64,000 nt of DNA from Artemia franciscana (taxonomy: Eukaryota; Arthropoda; Branchiopoda; Anostraca; Artemiidae). Made by a program: the position numbers and the translations under genes. Positions 14,196-24,811 of this stretch are shown piece after piece; within the stretch, counting starts at the first letter, position 1; each line of letters opens with the position of its first letter. Location of the stretch: contig NW_027062764.1 in the NCBI RefSeq assembly GCF_032884065.1, forward strand, positions 1 through 64,000, given 5' to 3'. Below the pieces are notes generated by a model that did no database searches, was not told where the DNA came from, and worked only from the letters and a program-made list of their open reading frames with translations.

Positions 14196-15117
14196 CTTTT
14201 TGCAGATAAATGTGGATTCCACCACCTTACATATTTTTTAGAATTAGGACCATATTTTCGTGTTGGTATTGATTCTAACACTGCTTGTATTATTAAATCC
14301 GCAAAATTATCTAAAGCTAAATCAATTTCATTTTAAGTAAAAAGCGGCATAGTACATCACTACACAGTACAGAATAGATATACACTATCTATTCTATTCA
14401 AGAGAACTGAACTAAATTTTTTCCAATCTCCCTTCCTGTAGTCAAATTTACAATCATTATGGGTATAACAAGTATTACAACCTATTTCAAACTTTAGTTT
14501 AAACAAAACATATAAGTGATCAGACATTGATACATGATTAAAAAGGACGACCCAATCTTCAATGAATGGTACTAAGGAAGCACTAACTGCGGCAACGTTG
14601 GGGCTAGTGTTTCCACTTATGCCTTATGTACTTTTATTGGGATTATTTAACACTACTAGGTTCTTACTAGCTAAAAAATCCTCTAATTCTTTACCACGAA
14701 TGTCTGTAGCTGTTCTTTGGGACCACAGTGTGCTTCTAGCATTAAAATCTTCACCTATAACTAAGTGAGATATATTTTTCACATTGTCTAGGATATTAAA
14801 CTGGTAAGCTAAGGAATTCACTGATGGAGGGCAATATAAAGAGTACACTATAATTGTTCTACTCTTAAGGTATAGAGAGATAATAACCAACACATTTCGA
14901 GAATCTTCATGATGAATATCAGCTTTCATTCCACTCTTAACTAATATTGCTGCACTATAAAACCTCTTACCAGGATCAAATTTAAAAAAGCTATTATGAT
15001 TTGATGGTACGCACGAAATATTTTCGGATTTACTCGCATATGGTTCTTGTAGAAGTACTAAATCAGATTTATAATCATCTAGGGTCTTTTCTAATGTTAC
15101 CATTGCACTATAAGAAT
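14196..15117 (-). pseudogene. inverted copy of the endonuclease domain (right arm, 922 bp)
   Basis: Minus-strand copy of 12890-13811, with the same TAA in the PNKST region. It reads DLVLLQEPYAS, SLYCPPS, LVIGEDFNARSTLWSQ. GDDFNA in the left arm is GEDFNA here and SPLW is STLW, so the arms have diverged slightly. Confidence 0.88.
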
Positions 15118-16372
15118 ATAAGTCCTTTCATGCTGCATGCAACATCACCAAAAATCAATCCAACGAACATAGATGGGTTTTTCCAAACGGTGTAAAATCA
15201 TTAAATATCTCTAATCCAGTCCTAAAATGAAGCCATATGCAGTTGTAAATTTATTCTAAATTCAGAGGTATATCAATGAATAAATACTCTGCACATGTAT
15301 TGTTGAATAACAAAATTTAGCTCATTTATAAAAAGAAGATGTCCAAATCGCAAAGCTGTCAAACAGATGTTGAGGGGTTACCTAGGGTAAAATCACCGAT
15401 GATTCCACAGTGCAATTTTGGAACCACTGTCAAAATTTACCTTCAAACAGTATAACTCTCCTTAGTTGTGACTTGAAATGCCGTCTCTTGAAGCATTGGT
15501 TATACTTTGACAATCCAAAATATGGACACTATATCCTATACAACCAGATAAGAAAAGAACGTTCAATTCAATCAGTTTTCAGTTTTTGACACAAAATGAG
15601 CTCCGAAATTTTTTTTACCAATGCAATATTCTAACTGTCATAACTTCGTTATTTTTTGGCAAAAACGTTGAGATTAGTACCAATGCATCAAGATGCATCT
15701 GAGCTTCTCTAAAATGTAGCCATATTGTTTTTTTCTTGATCAAATTAAATTAAAATGGCAGCTAATATTATATTGATGAAACTATGCTTCAAGTATTGAA
15801 ACTGCAGCAGTGAATTCAAATTTTACGAAATTAAATTCATGAAAACTGTTCACAAAGTATAATAGACAAAGATCGATGCTTCAGATGTTCCCTAGAGGAA
15901 CTCCAAAAGAATTACACTTACCAAATTTTGCTACATCTGCCTGTTACTTCTGATGTCATTGCAGTTAATATCAATAGCTTCATCAGTTCCATAGTGCCTT
16001 TCCATCATACAAACCAAAAACACGGAAAACAATAGGGAATATTGGCTACACTCCCGCCCAGCTAAAGCCAAAAGCTTACCAAGTTCTATTTTCCAACATT
16101 TCAACTAGCAGAAATCTAAAACTTTTTCAAAGGAGAGGAAGATACTTGAAAGGCCCCATGGTAATCTCTGAAGGCTTAAACCAAAAAACCCCAACAGTTC
16201 ATTTGTTATTGCAGATACACCTCTTCGATAGAATGGATATACACAAATCTTTGGATTTGGTCTGACATCAAACTTAATATTCTATTTAATTTAAATAAAT
16301 TTTCAAAAAGGCTGTTGGGTTACGTACATATTCAGAAAGATGACAACGCCCGTCGTACTCCAGACTATCTTG
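15118..16372. other. no gene recognised
   Basis: AT-rich DNA without a convincing frame, RNA gene or repeat that I can name. Short open stretches on the minus strand near 15950-16030 do not resemble any family I know. Confidence 0.5.
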
Positions 16373-16548
16373 ATACGAAATGATAACAAGTTTTTTGTTG
16401 TCTCGTGTAGCATTTCCAGCAAGCTCAAGGACCTTGGCAGCCAAATACTCCATCACTGATGCAAGGTAAATGGATGCCCCTGCACCAACTCGCTCTGCAT
16501 AGTTGCCTTTTCTTGGAAGATTTTGAATCCCATCTACTACGAATACTC
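16373..16548 (-). pseudogene. histone H2A fragment
   Basis: The minus strand reads [20 protein letters not shown] then [20 protein letters not shown] and NKKLVIIS, the central histone fold of canonical H2A ([37 protein letters not shown]). The N-terminal tail and AGLQFPVGRIHR block are degraded to FVVDGIQN, and similarity is lost after the KK..II position, probably by a frameshift. About 58 of 125 residues survive. Ala-to-Thr and Glu-to-Lys changes and the loss of both ends make this a pseudogene fragment. It lies 560 bp downstream of RFT1 on the same strand, without visible connection. Confidence 0.8.
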
Positions 16549-16799
16549 GTCAGAGTGTAACCCTCCACAGGATAAAATCTATCAACAGCAAAATGACATC
16601 ATTTTTATTAAATTCTAAAAAGGGCTTTTTCCAGATTTGCTTCTTATTCACTTGGACTTAAATTTCTCACATTTATCAATATAATTTTAAAAGGGTGTCA
16701 TTTTTCATAGGGTTTTTGATGAAAAAATTGTTCCGCTGGGAGTTTGCAAACTGTAAATAGAAACCTTGTTGTTTTTATTTACATTTAAATAAAAAAATA

Positions 16800-17010
16800 T
16801 TTGTTTTTTTTTACTGAAAAGTAAGGAGTGACATCAAAACTAAAAACGAATAGAAGTCACTCCGTACATGAAAAAGGCTGAACCCTCTTCAACATCCCAA
16901 TATTTACGCCAAAGTTTTTTTATTGTTTTAAAAAGTAGAGCTGTGAAAAAGGGTCTAGCTGCGTAAATAGTGGGGCATTGATGAGGGGACAGCACCTTTC
17001 AGCCCCTTTA
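16800..17010. repeat. R1 foldback repeat, degraded copy
   Basis: Contains the R1 arm (ACTGAAAAGTAAGGAGTGAC... and AAAAACGAATAGAAGT) followed by a decayed opposite arm (GGGGCATTGATGAGGGGACAG). See 44923-45252 for the best copy of this family. Confidence 0.65.
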
Positions 17011-17104
17011 AGAGCGAGCTATTGAGGACGTTTAATTTCTACTGCAAGGATAAAAATTTAAGAATAAAACGAGAACAACTTCGATTAGAGCATCACATTT
17101 CAAT

Positions 17105-18760
17105 TTAATCCACTCGTTGATGTTGTCTAGTTAGTGCTCGTATTGTGGACTGGACTCTCATAGGAAGAAAACTGAGTCTGGACAAAACAATGTCAAGTGA
17201 TTCTGGTTCGTTGACGACAATCACCCAAAGAACACCAAATCCACAAAGAACGCCAGAAACCAAGGGTGACAAAGTTGGCAAAAAAGGCTCTGAGGAAACA
17301 AAGTACGAAACGAAAGAACAGAGTACGAACGAAAGCATCAAAGCAAATATTTCCCACTTCTTTGGGAATGAATTCTTTAAAGGTGAATAGGGCGTTTCTT
17401 CGTATTGCTTGTTGATCAGGTAACAACTTCGGGCAATCCGTAAACACAGAGTTACTGCGTTTGCAATAACCAGGCCAGGACTAGAATATAGGTATACAAA
17501 ACATAAGGCAGATACGATATATACGCCAGACGTACAGACCATGAAAAAGCTGCTCATGTCTAACTCAGCTTTACTAACAGTTGCAGTTGCGTAGCCCTCT
17601 GTGACTCCATTCAAAGCAAGAAGTAATATCAATCCACAATTTAACTGCATTAAAAAAGGACCCACACTACTAGTAAGCGTTTCGCCTCCGTATAGAGCCA
17701 AAACGGTTTTGGCGATAGGTACACCCAAAAAAACAGCACTCAGTCCGAACAAGGTCATAAATCGAATGAGAAGAAATAAGACATTGCTGGCTTCAGCAAC
17801 AGCTTTCTCATCCTGCTGTTCCAAAGGGACTCTTTGAAGTTTTTTCGTAAAATAGAAGTTGGCGGCATCTTCAATGGGGAGAAGTAAGAATCTAACAGCA
17901 ATTGATCCGAGATTATTGACAATGTCAAAAACACCTTGCTCTGCCATCGTTAGAAATGATGTGATTGTCATTAGATACTTCTCACCTTCAGTAAGGGCTT
18001 GCTTCGCTAGTCCCTGAACAAAGAAACTCCAAACTAGTTTGGCAAGATGTCAATCCAAGACTTCCTCACCAGCTGAAAACTTGGGTAAAAATCCTGATAA
18101 ACTCTGAATTGGCAATGCTGGTTCATCATTCTTCTTTCTTCTCCAAAATTCATAATAAAAGAAGCCCCAAAAGCCACAAAGATATAAAATGGAAACCCCA
18201 ACTTGTCCAAAGTAACCTGCTTCAACGGCATACTGTGGTGCCAGATAAACAGTTACAGCCATGCCTAACACCCGAAGTAACATTCCCAAAGAGTCTATTA
18301 CAACTCGTAATTTTATGTACATAAAAGCCTGTGAAAAGACATAGACAGGCTCAAAGAAAGACTCTAATATACAGCTAAAAGAAATGCCAAGGACACTGGA
18401 TCTATATTTTTCAGCTAATTCACCCTCCGGCCATGAAAGAACATTCAGCCAAATCCAGGAGAATACACAAGCTGATATGATCGTACTTATGACTGTCAGC
18501 CATACCAGGTTGATGACTTTTCTCCAGTCATCTCTTTTTGAGCAAGATTGACAGACTCGTCTAAAAGGTTCGCGGCTGACAAACAAGATAGTTGAAAACA
18601 ACAGGTAAAATCTAACATTTAAGAGACCAAGAACACCGACATCAACATAATGAATGATGAAGGCATTGAGAGCAAAGGTGATTATCCGAAATGCGATCTG
18701 AAGTAAAATGTTGTAAGAGGCCGATCTAATACTGCTGTCCAAGACTTCCTTGGAATCCAT
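17105..18760 (-). pseudogene. RFT1: RFT1 homologue, intronless, one in-frame TGA
   Basis: Minus-strand frame from ATG 18760 to TAG/TAA-type stop at 17105, 551 codons, close to the ~540 residues of animal RFT1. The start MDSKEVLDSSIRSASYNILL and the blocks FRIITFALNAFIIHYVDV, VNVRF-like LLNVRFYLLFS, SREPFRR and, later, LTEGEKYLMT, GVFDIVNNLGS, LALNGVTEGYATA and LVIANAVTLCLRIARS are the family signatures. RFT1 is a polytopic ER membrane protein needed for use of Man5GlcNAc2-PP-dolichol in N-glycosylation; hydrophobic segments span the frame. A TGA at 18052-18050 (codon 237) interrupts an otherwise perfect frame, at a position where I recall Trp in relatives (TGG to TGA). No intron, no poly(A) tail: either a recent retrocopy, a nonsense allele, or a base error in a real single-exon gene. 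The ATG has a favourable AGAAATGG context. Confidence 0.9.
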
Positions 18761-19460
18761 TTCTAGTATGAAGCTTCACAGGTATACCAGAAAAAACAAT
18801 TCCCAGTTCTAAGGCTAGATCATAAGTTTATCAGCTTTAGATTTTAAATGCAGCAATATGTAAGTCTATCCATCAACCCTCAGAAGATCACTGATACTTA
18901 TACCCCTATATACTTAATATTTTCTGCTCTTTATAAGTTTTACTGTTTCTTCTTACTTTCATTTGAAAAAACTTGTTTTTTATTTAGTTGCTTATTGTTT
19001 TCAAATTCCCTTCTCTGACGATAAATTTCTCTACGGAAAGATTCTCCCACGAAACCGAAATTAGTTAAATTTGCGGAACTAATTTTTGTAAGGCATAGTA
19101 ACAGAACAGCCAAAGAGGATAAAACAGTTTTTATGAAATTGAACGTCACAAGTTCAGCAATGATCAAATGACTGAAAGGAATGAATGAAAAAATATTCAA
19201 CCCCCTCATATACGTAATAATTTTATTGGTTTTAAGTTGTAATATTGTTCCTTACTTTCCTTTGAAAAAAAACACGTTTTTTTTTTTATTTTTTAATAAC
19301 AACCACAAGCCGACGACAAACAATATCTTTGGTTTATTATCACATAAAAATCAAAATTATGGAGCTGTGCTTAAAATAAAATTAAATGATAAGATTGGCC
19401 CAAAAATAACACAAAAAAATTATTATCTATTTTGGCCATTATTCAGCAAAATTTGAACTT
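18761..19460. repeat. R1 repeat fragments, no gene
   Basis: At least two R1 arm fragments are visible (TTACTTTCATTTGAAAAAAC near 18955 and CCCCTCATATACGTAATAAT with CCTTACTTTCCTTTG near 19200-19270). Open frames here are incidental. Confidence 0.6.
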
Positions 19461-20300
19461 GAGCGTAAAGAGCGAGGTATTCACGAGAGGGCGAACTCCC
19501 TCATGTACGTAATATGAAAATCACAAAGGCATTTTAATTAAATAAATACCTCTTTTGAAATTACTAAAAATACGTTAACGTAAAGAGCAAGGTATTGACA
19601 AGGGGACGAACCCCCTTAGATACATAAAAATTTCAGTTTCTTTTAAGTTTTAACGTTGTTCCTTACTTTCAGTTGAAAAAACTTGTTTTTATTTAATTTC
19701 TAATTTTTTTTATTAATGCTGAAAAATCCAGCACCACCTTGATGAAAATTCTCTTCCTCCATGAAAAATTCCTCCATGGAAATATCCTCCCGTATAAAAC
19801 AGTCCCCAGACCCCCCCCCCCCCACCGAAAAAAAATCCCACTGAAAACGGCTGTATGCTTCTCAATACCCAATACTATATGTTAGTAATGAACAAAGTTC
19901 ATAACATGCAGCCCTTCCCTGGGGGACTATGGAAGATTAAGTCGTCCTCAAATACTTAGTTATTAGATTTTTGTATATGCTCAAGAAAATGGTTATCCCA
20001 AAATTTGATCCGGGTACTTTTGGTTTGGTCACTTAAAAAGACCACGAGAACTTTAAATTTCCGTTTGAATGAGATCCCCTGTGACATTTTTGGACCACTA
20101 GATTGATACGATCCTCCTCGGAAATCCGATGGGTAAGACTAAACTTGATGAAACATATATGTATGAAATTAGCATAAAACTCCAATTCTTTTGATATATA
20201 TATTTGTATCAAAGTTCCGTTTTATTAAGTTTCGGTTATTATTGAGCCTTGAGCTTACTATTTAAGCCCCTTACTAACAGTTCAGTACTATGAACTGTTT
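19460..20300 (+). repeat. R1 long-form repeat
   Basis: Two foldback-type arm segments (GCGTAAAGAGCGAGGTATT, ~19463 and ~19578) followed by a body that matches 45780-46660 in order: TCCTCCATGGAAA, CCCAATACTATATGTTAG, GGTCACTTAAAAAG, GATACGATC, GATGGGTAAGACTAAACTTG and the end GTACTATGAACTGTTTGA. This shows R1 is a dispersed element of about 1 kb with a foldback module at one end. No coding capacity recognised. Confidence 0.7.
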
Positions 20301-21500
20301 GATTCAATTCATTTATTTGAACGTAACTTGATCAAGTAATTTTCATTTTTACTTATAAATTGTTTATATATACTGATATTTTTGTCTTTTTCCTTTTTGT
20401 ATGTTATAGTTTTTTTGTTGTTGATAGAGTTATTTAACAATAAAAAAATAAAAACAAAAAAAGGAGATGAGTAGCTCTTAAGGCTTCCTCACATTGATTT
20501 AGTCCCCTCCCCTCAAAAAAAAACTTACGAGGTCTATGAATTAATTTACTATGTTGGCTCTCTTTATTTTCAAAGTGGTAAGTCTCAGTCCTATTTAGAA
20601 AGATTAAAACTTGGCACGTGTTCCCTCAGATAAAACTATGTTAATTCAAAATGCACCATGCAGAATGCTTTCTGAACCTAATATTTATATTTAACGCTTG
20701 GATGAAAACTTTCTCGAAAACATATGGTACTTAATATCCGTATTGAAAATTAACCTTTTTTACTTAATTTTACGCTATTTCAGCTTAATTGTAAGCATTT
20801 CAGGAGTGTAATTTTTTTTTTACACTCCTGAAATATTTGTCTGACTCACTGACAAAAATGGATATAAGCTATTTTTTATGCAATTTTCTACTTTTTTGTG
20901 TAACTCCTCCTCCCTCCCCCCCCCTAAAAAAAGAACAAACAAAATCCAGTATACGGTTATTGGTATATGTTCCTCTAAAACCAACATATGGAAATTGTAA
21001 TGACTCAAAAAACAATAGATAGGATCCATGAACAAATAGATAAATAGGATATAGTTGCTTCATGAATAAACAGATAGGATCCTAGGTAGAAATATGGTAA
21101 TTTTATGAGGTGGTTTGAATTCTCATATTTGTACAAATAAGAATAGATAATATACTAGCGGCGGTATATTTGACAGAGGAAAAGAAGAAATAGTAACGGT
21201 TATTGACTGCAGCAATTTGTTCATATACTTTTATTTAAGATACAAAGATTGGCTTTTATTCTTGGTTAATTTATCAGAAAAAGGTATGTGCGACTTTTGA
21301 TGATGGTAATCAATAAAAAAGACTAGTATTCCTCAACCGAAATTTAACACTCTTTTCTTTCATGAAACACATGCGATGATTTGAAAAATTAACAATTTTT
21401 TTTTTACAGCGTAGCAAAAACATGAGTTTAAAGGTTTTCTAATTAGCATTCTATTTTATGAAATCATTTTATGGTGAGCCAGTTAAAATGATGTAATGTC
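20301..21500. other. no gene recognised; contains a perfect hairpin
   Basis: AT-rich DNA. The only clear structure is the 15-bp-stem hairpin at 20800-20835 and a short C-run near 20916. Confidence 0.5.
20800..20835. repeat. perfect inverted repeat with poly-T loop
   Basis: ATTTCAGGAGTGTAA, a run of T, then TTACACTCCTGAAAT. On a transcript this would fold into a 15-bp stem; it could also be the joined ends of a decayed foldback element. Confidence 0.7.
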
Positions 21501-21506
21501 TTAAAA

Positions 21507-21560
21507 TGACGTCATTACAACTTTAAACAACAAATGACGTCAACGTGTCTATATAAAAAT
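21507..21560 (+). promoter_or_regulatory. candidate core promoter: two CRE sites and TATA box
   Basis: TGACGTCA occurs at 21507-21514 and again at 21535-21542, followed by TATAAAAA at 21552-21559. The first ATG with a downstream frame is at 21609, 50 bp beyond the TATA motif, a plausible eukaryotic core-promoter spacing. Function is inference; TGACGTCA is also a motif of the Helitron 5' ends in this window. Confidence 0.45.
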
Positions 21561-21608
21561 ATGTAATTGAAGTTCGTCATTTAGTTGATTACAAGCATTA
21601 CATTCATT

Positions 21609-23059
21609 ATGTATCCCGAAGGATTTAGACATTTGTATGCGCGGAAGATAGTCCATAAGGGCCGTGTATGGAGAATGATTCAAAAACTCCATAATTCACA
21701 TGTGAAACAGGAATGCATCTAAGAAAGTGGCCAAATTTGGGTATCACTTAAAAAATTGAAACAAGTTTTTGACACCAAGGATGGAGCAAATCAATCAGTT
21801 GATACAGCAGCACCGGAACAAAAGTTTGAGGGTAGAGAAAATGGAACAGGAACACCTATTCAAACAAAAATCGAAAACTCCACCCAAATAAGTAAGAAAT
21901 CCAGCATCTGTAACGTAATTGAAGCGCTACCAAATGGAAAAATATTGCAGACATTTCACAAGAGCACACAAGGATATAGAAAAGCCACAACCAAGTTAAA
22001 AAACCGAGAAAAAATCAGCCGTTCCATCAAAACAGAGGAAAAAAATGGATGCTATGAGACTTACAAGGAGGAAGCGACAAGTGACGAGATAGCTGAAACT
22101 CTGAACCGAAAGTTTGAGGAAATAGAAGGAGGAAAAAGAAATGCCAAAGCAAAGTTGCCAGATCAAGGAAAAACTGATTGCTCCGTCAACACGAAACATA
22201 AGAAGTTAGAAGACAGGTGTAAGATGAGCCAACAGAAATTAAAAACATTGGATATTCAAGATGACTATTGTGAAATCTACAGGATACAAGACAAACTGTA
22301 TCATTATCTATCAAAACAAAATATTTCGAAACAAAATCAATTAGATATTATAGAAATACTAGAAACTCTTTCCAGTGAGCTAGATGCAATTGATAGTGAC
22401 CAAATTAACGCTGTTGACATCATCCTTGAGACAATTCGATTGCAGATGTCCCGTTTGGCTGGCCTGTATATGTTGGAGAAGGATCCAAACTGCTTAGAAC
22501 GTTGGAAAATGGTATATGATTTAGACAGAGAAATAAGACAAGAAAAATCAGAATTATATGAGAAAAGTTCACTCAAAGATAGATTAAGGTCTCTAATATC
22601 AAAAAAAAGTACTAGGAGTTTCCAATTGTGGTCATCTTTTAGAGTTGTTGAAACTCAGACAGATAAGGATCTTGATATACAAAATATAAAAGAATTGTGG
22701 AGTTACTATTGGAATCGTGAAAATTTGACAGAAAGTACACATTTGAAAATTTTGGATCTCGAAAAAACACTGGAAAATATTACCATAAATTAGATATGAT
22801 CGAGAGAAAAAAACAAAATGCAATTGACACGTTCGTCAAATCGATAAGAATAAGAGAAATACGTTTGGCAGCCAAGTATCTGATTAATCTAGACGAAAAT
22901 TTCAGAAAAGAAATAGACTGACTAGTTTATTTAGATCAAGGAATTTCCCAATTGAGGGAAAACACAAAATGTCAGAGAAATTGGGACATCGGTGCTCATG
23001 AAAAAGAGGTGACATCTTTGACGAATAGCTTGGCTAAGAAAAGGCCGTTTATAAAATAG
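21609..23059 (+). pseudogene. unrecognised helical, charged protein; broken frame
   Basis: From ATG 21609 (MYPEGFRHLYARKIVHKG) the frame is open except for a TAA at 21720-21722, and then continues unbroken for 345 codons to TAG 22791-22793. A shifted frame starting at ATG 22796 continues similar helical sequence, with one more TGA near 22918, to TAG 23057-23059. The first part is Lys/Glu-rich and low in hydrophobics. Residues ~240-330 look helical (IIEILETLSSELDAIDSDQ, then IRLQMSRLAGLYMLEKD), and a related pattern seems to recur in the shifted part (FVKSIRIREIRLAAKYLINL), suggesting a repeated helical bundle. The spacing faintly recalls a BAG domain, which I treat as speculation. I do not recognise the gene. 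The commonly chosen TTG at 21756 is not a credible start. Confidence 0.5.
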
Positions 23060-23242
23060 CACAAGTACTTTTGGTATTAAAACGACAAAAAGGAAACATA
23101 CGCTTTATCCAGAAATCATTAAACACGGGAGAAAGACCAAATTTTGCTGATTTTGTGATTTAATATGACTTAAAGTAATAACAATATAACTAAGATTCTT
23201 GTAACGGTTTAGTTTCATTTTATCTATGGTTATTTTTTTATA
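23060..23242. other. no gene recognised
   Basis: Short AT-rich spacer. Confidence 0.5.
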
Positions 23243-24316
23243 TGAAATTCATTTAGCAATAAAAAATTTGCTGAAGCTTACCTGGTTAGTAGCTGAAGCT
23301 CCACCATGAAGGCATATTTTTGCGAAATTAAATGTCATATGTCATTCTGGATTATGTTTGTCTCTGAAGTGGTTATATTTTATTTACTGGTTGTAAATGC
23401 CAAAATCTTGTAAGTGCAGATAAATAATTTCTTAGACCACGAGACCTCCCTATATCCTGAAAAATACTTTCCCTCCCAGGGATTTATATGGAATTCTTTC
23501 AGAGGTATCGGGGTTACAAATAACAGCCTGCAAGTGAGAATTCCTTTGAATTTGCGAGATATTTGGAACGGGAAGTGGCACAATTCCTGGCTATGATGAA
23601 GTCGAGTTCTAGTGGGATGGATGAGTTTTCGCTAAATCTCATAAAAGCCGCAAAAACGAGTGTCTTACCTGTCTTGATGCGCCTCATCAACCTTTCTCTG
23701 GATCTTGGAGTCTTCCCGGAAGCACTAAAAATTGTAAGAGTGGTTCCTCTTCATAAAGAAGGGAAAAAAGATAACCCATCATATGAAATTCATTATATTG
23801 AAATTCATTTAGCAATAAAGAATTTGCTGAAGCTTACCTTGTTAGCAGCCAAATCTCCACCATGAAGGCTCATTTTTGTGGAATAAAATGTTATATGTCA
23901 TTCTAGATTATGTTTGTCTCTGAAGTGGTTAGATTTTATTTACTGGTTGTAAATGCCAAAATTTTGTAAGTGCAGATAAATAATTTCTTAGACCACGAGA
24001 CCTCTCAATATCCTGAAAAATACTTTCCCTCCCAGGGAAAGTATATGGTATTTTTTCAGAGGTATCGTGGTTACAAATAACAGCCTGCAAGTGAGAATTC
24101 CTTTGAATTTGCAAGATATTTGGAACGGGAAGTGGCACAATTCCTGGCTACTATGAAGTCAAGTTCTAGTGGGATGGATGAGTTTTCGCTGAACCTCATA
24201 AAAGCCGCAAAAACGAGTGTCTTACCTGTCTTGATGCACCTCATCAGCCTTTCTCTGGATCTTGGAGTCTTCCCGAAAGCACTAAAAATTGCAAGAGCGG
24301 TTCCTCTTCAAAAAAG
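23243..24316 (+). repeat. 557-bp tandem direct duplication
   Basis: The block starting TGAAATTCATTTAGCAATAA (23243) recurs 557 bp later (~23799) and both copies run in parallel through the reverse transcriptase fragment to about 23759 and 24316. Many scattered substitutions separate them. At the junction ATATGAAATTCATTATATTG the first six bases of the unit are repeated, as expected at a duplication joint. Confidence 0.85.
23563..23790 (+). pseudogene. non-LTR reverse transcriptase fragment, first copy
   Basis: Reads REVAQFLAMMKSSSSGMDEF, SLNLIKAAKTSVLPVLMRLI, NLSLDLGVFPEALK and VRVVPLHKEGKKD, which is the N-terminal finger region of a LINE reverse transcriptase (SSGMDEFS..LIK, then P.ALK...V.P..K). 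It stops at the duplication joint before the NYRPIS block. No promoter, no catalytic motifs. Confidence 0.8.
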
Positions 24317-24640
24317 ATGACCCATTAAATCGAATACCTGTATCTATTCTTCCATTTTTCTCTAAGTTGTATGAGAAAGCTGTACATGCTCAGTTAAGTT
24401 ATTATATTGAAAGGAATAAAATTATAATGGAAAACCGATTTGGGTTCAGAAAAGCGCTATCTACAGATATGGCAGTTCTGAAATTGGTTGATTGGATTAA
24501 TGATGCATTTGAAGCGGGTCTTATACCTGCAGCTGTGTTTTCGGATATGAGAAAAGCGTTCGATACGGTGGACCACTCAGGGCTTATCCATTATTCATTA
24601 TTTCATGTTGTAAATTTCCTATTTCACAACATTTGCTCAG
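24120..24640 (+). pseudogene. non-LTR reverse transcriptase fragment, second copy
   Basis: Repeats the first copy (SSSSGMDEFSLNLIKAAKTS) and extends further: after a frameshift near 24312 it reads NRIPVSILPFFSKLYEKAV, NRFGFRKALSTDMAVLKLV and motif A FSDMRKAFDTVDH at about 24538-24576. The palm continues only to HSGLIHYSL and is lost before the YADD motif. It belongs to a different LINE family from the fragment at 1-536. Residue choices such as SDMRKAFD keep the first catalytic Asp. Confidence 0.85.
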
Positions 24641-24811
24641 GTCAATTTTTTTCTTCATGTTTAGGTTTCTTTCTCAATAATCTATCACTTCCAAATTAGA
24701 TTTTTTTTTCTCTTAAAACCTTTTAAAGTGAACTCGATATGAATAGACCCTCTACATCCGCAAATAGATCAGAAATGGAGTTAATGAAAAAAAGAAGGTA
24801 GCTATTTATCA

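Noticed and set aside
18050-18052. TGA in RFT1 as selenocysteine codon
   Set aside because: The family position looks like Trp, and I see no reason to expect a selenoprotein; no SECIS-like structure was recognised downstream.
17145-18324. Plus-strand frames opposite RFT1
   Set aside because: Shadow frames of the RFT1 coding strand without family resemblance.
18940-19456. Short frames on both strands as small genes
   Set aside because: They lie over R1 repeat arms and A/T-rich runs.
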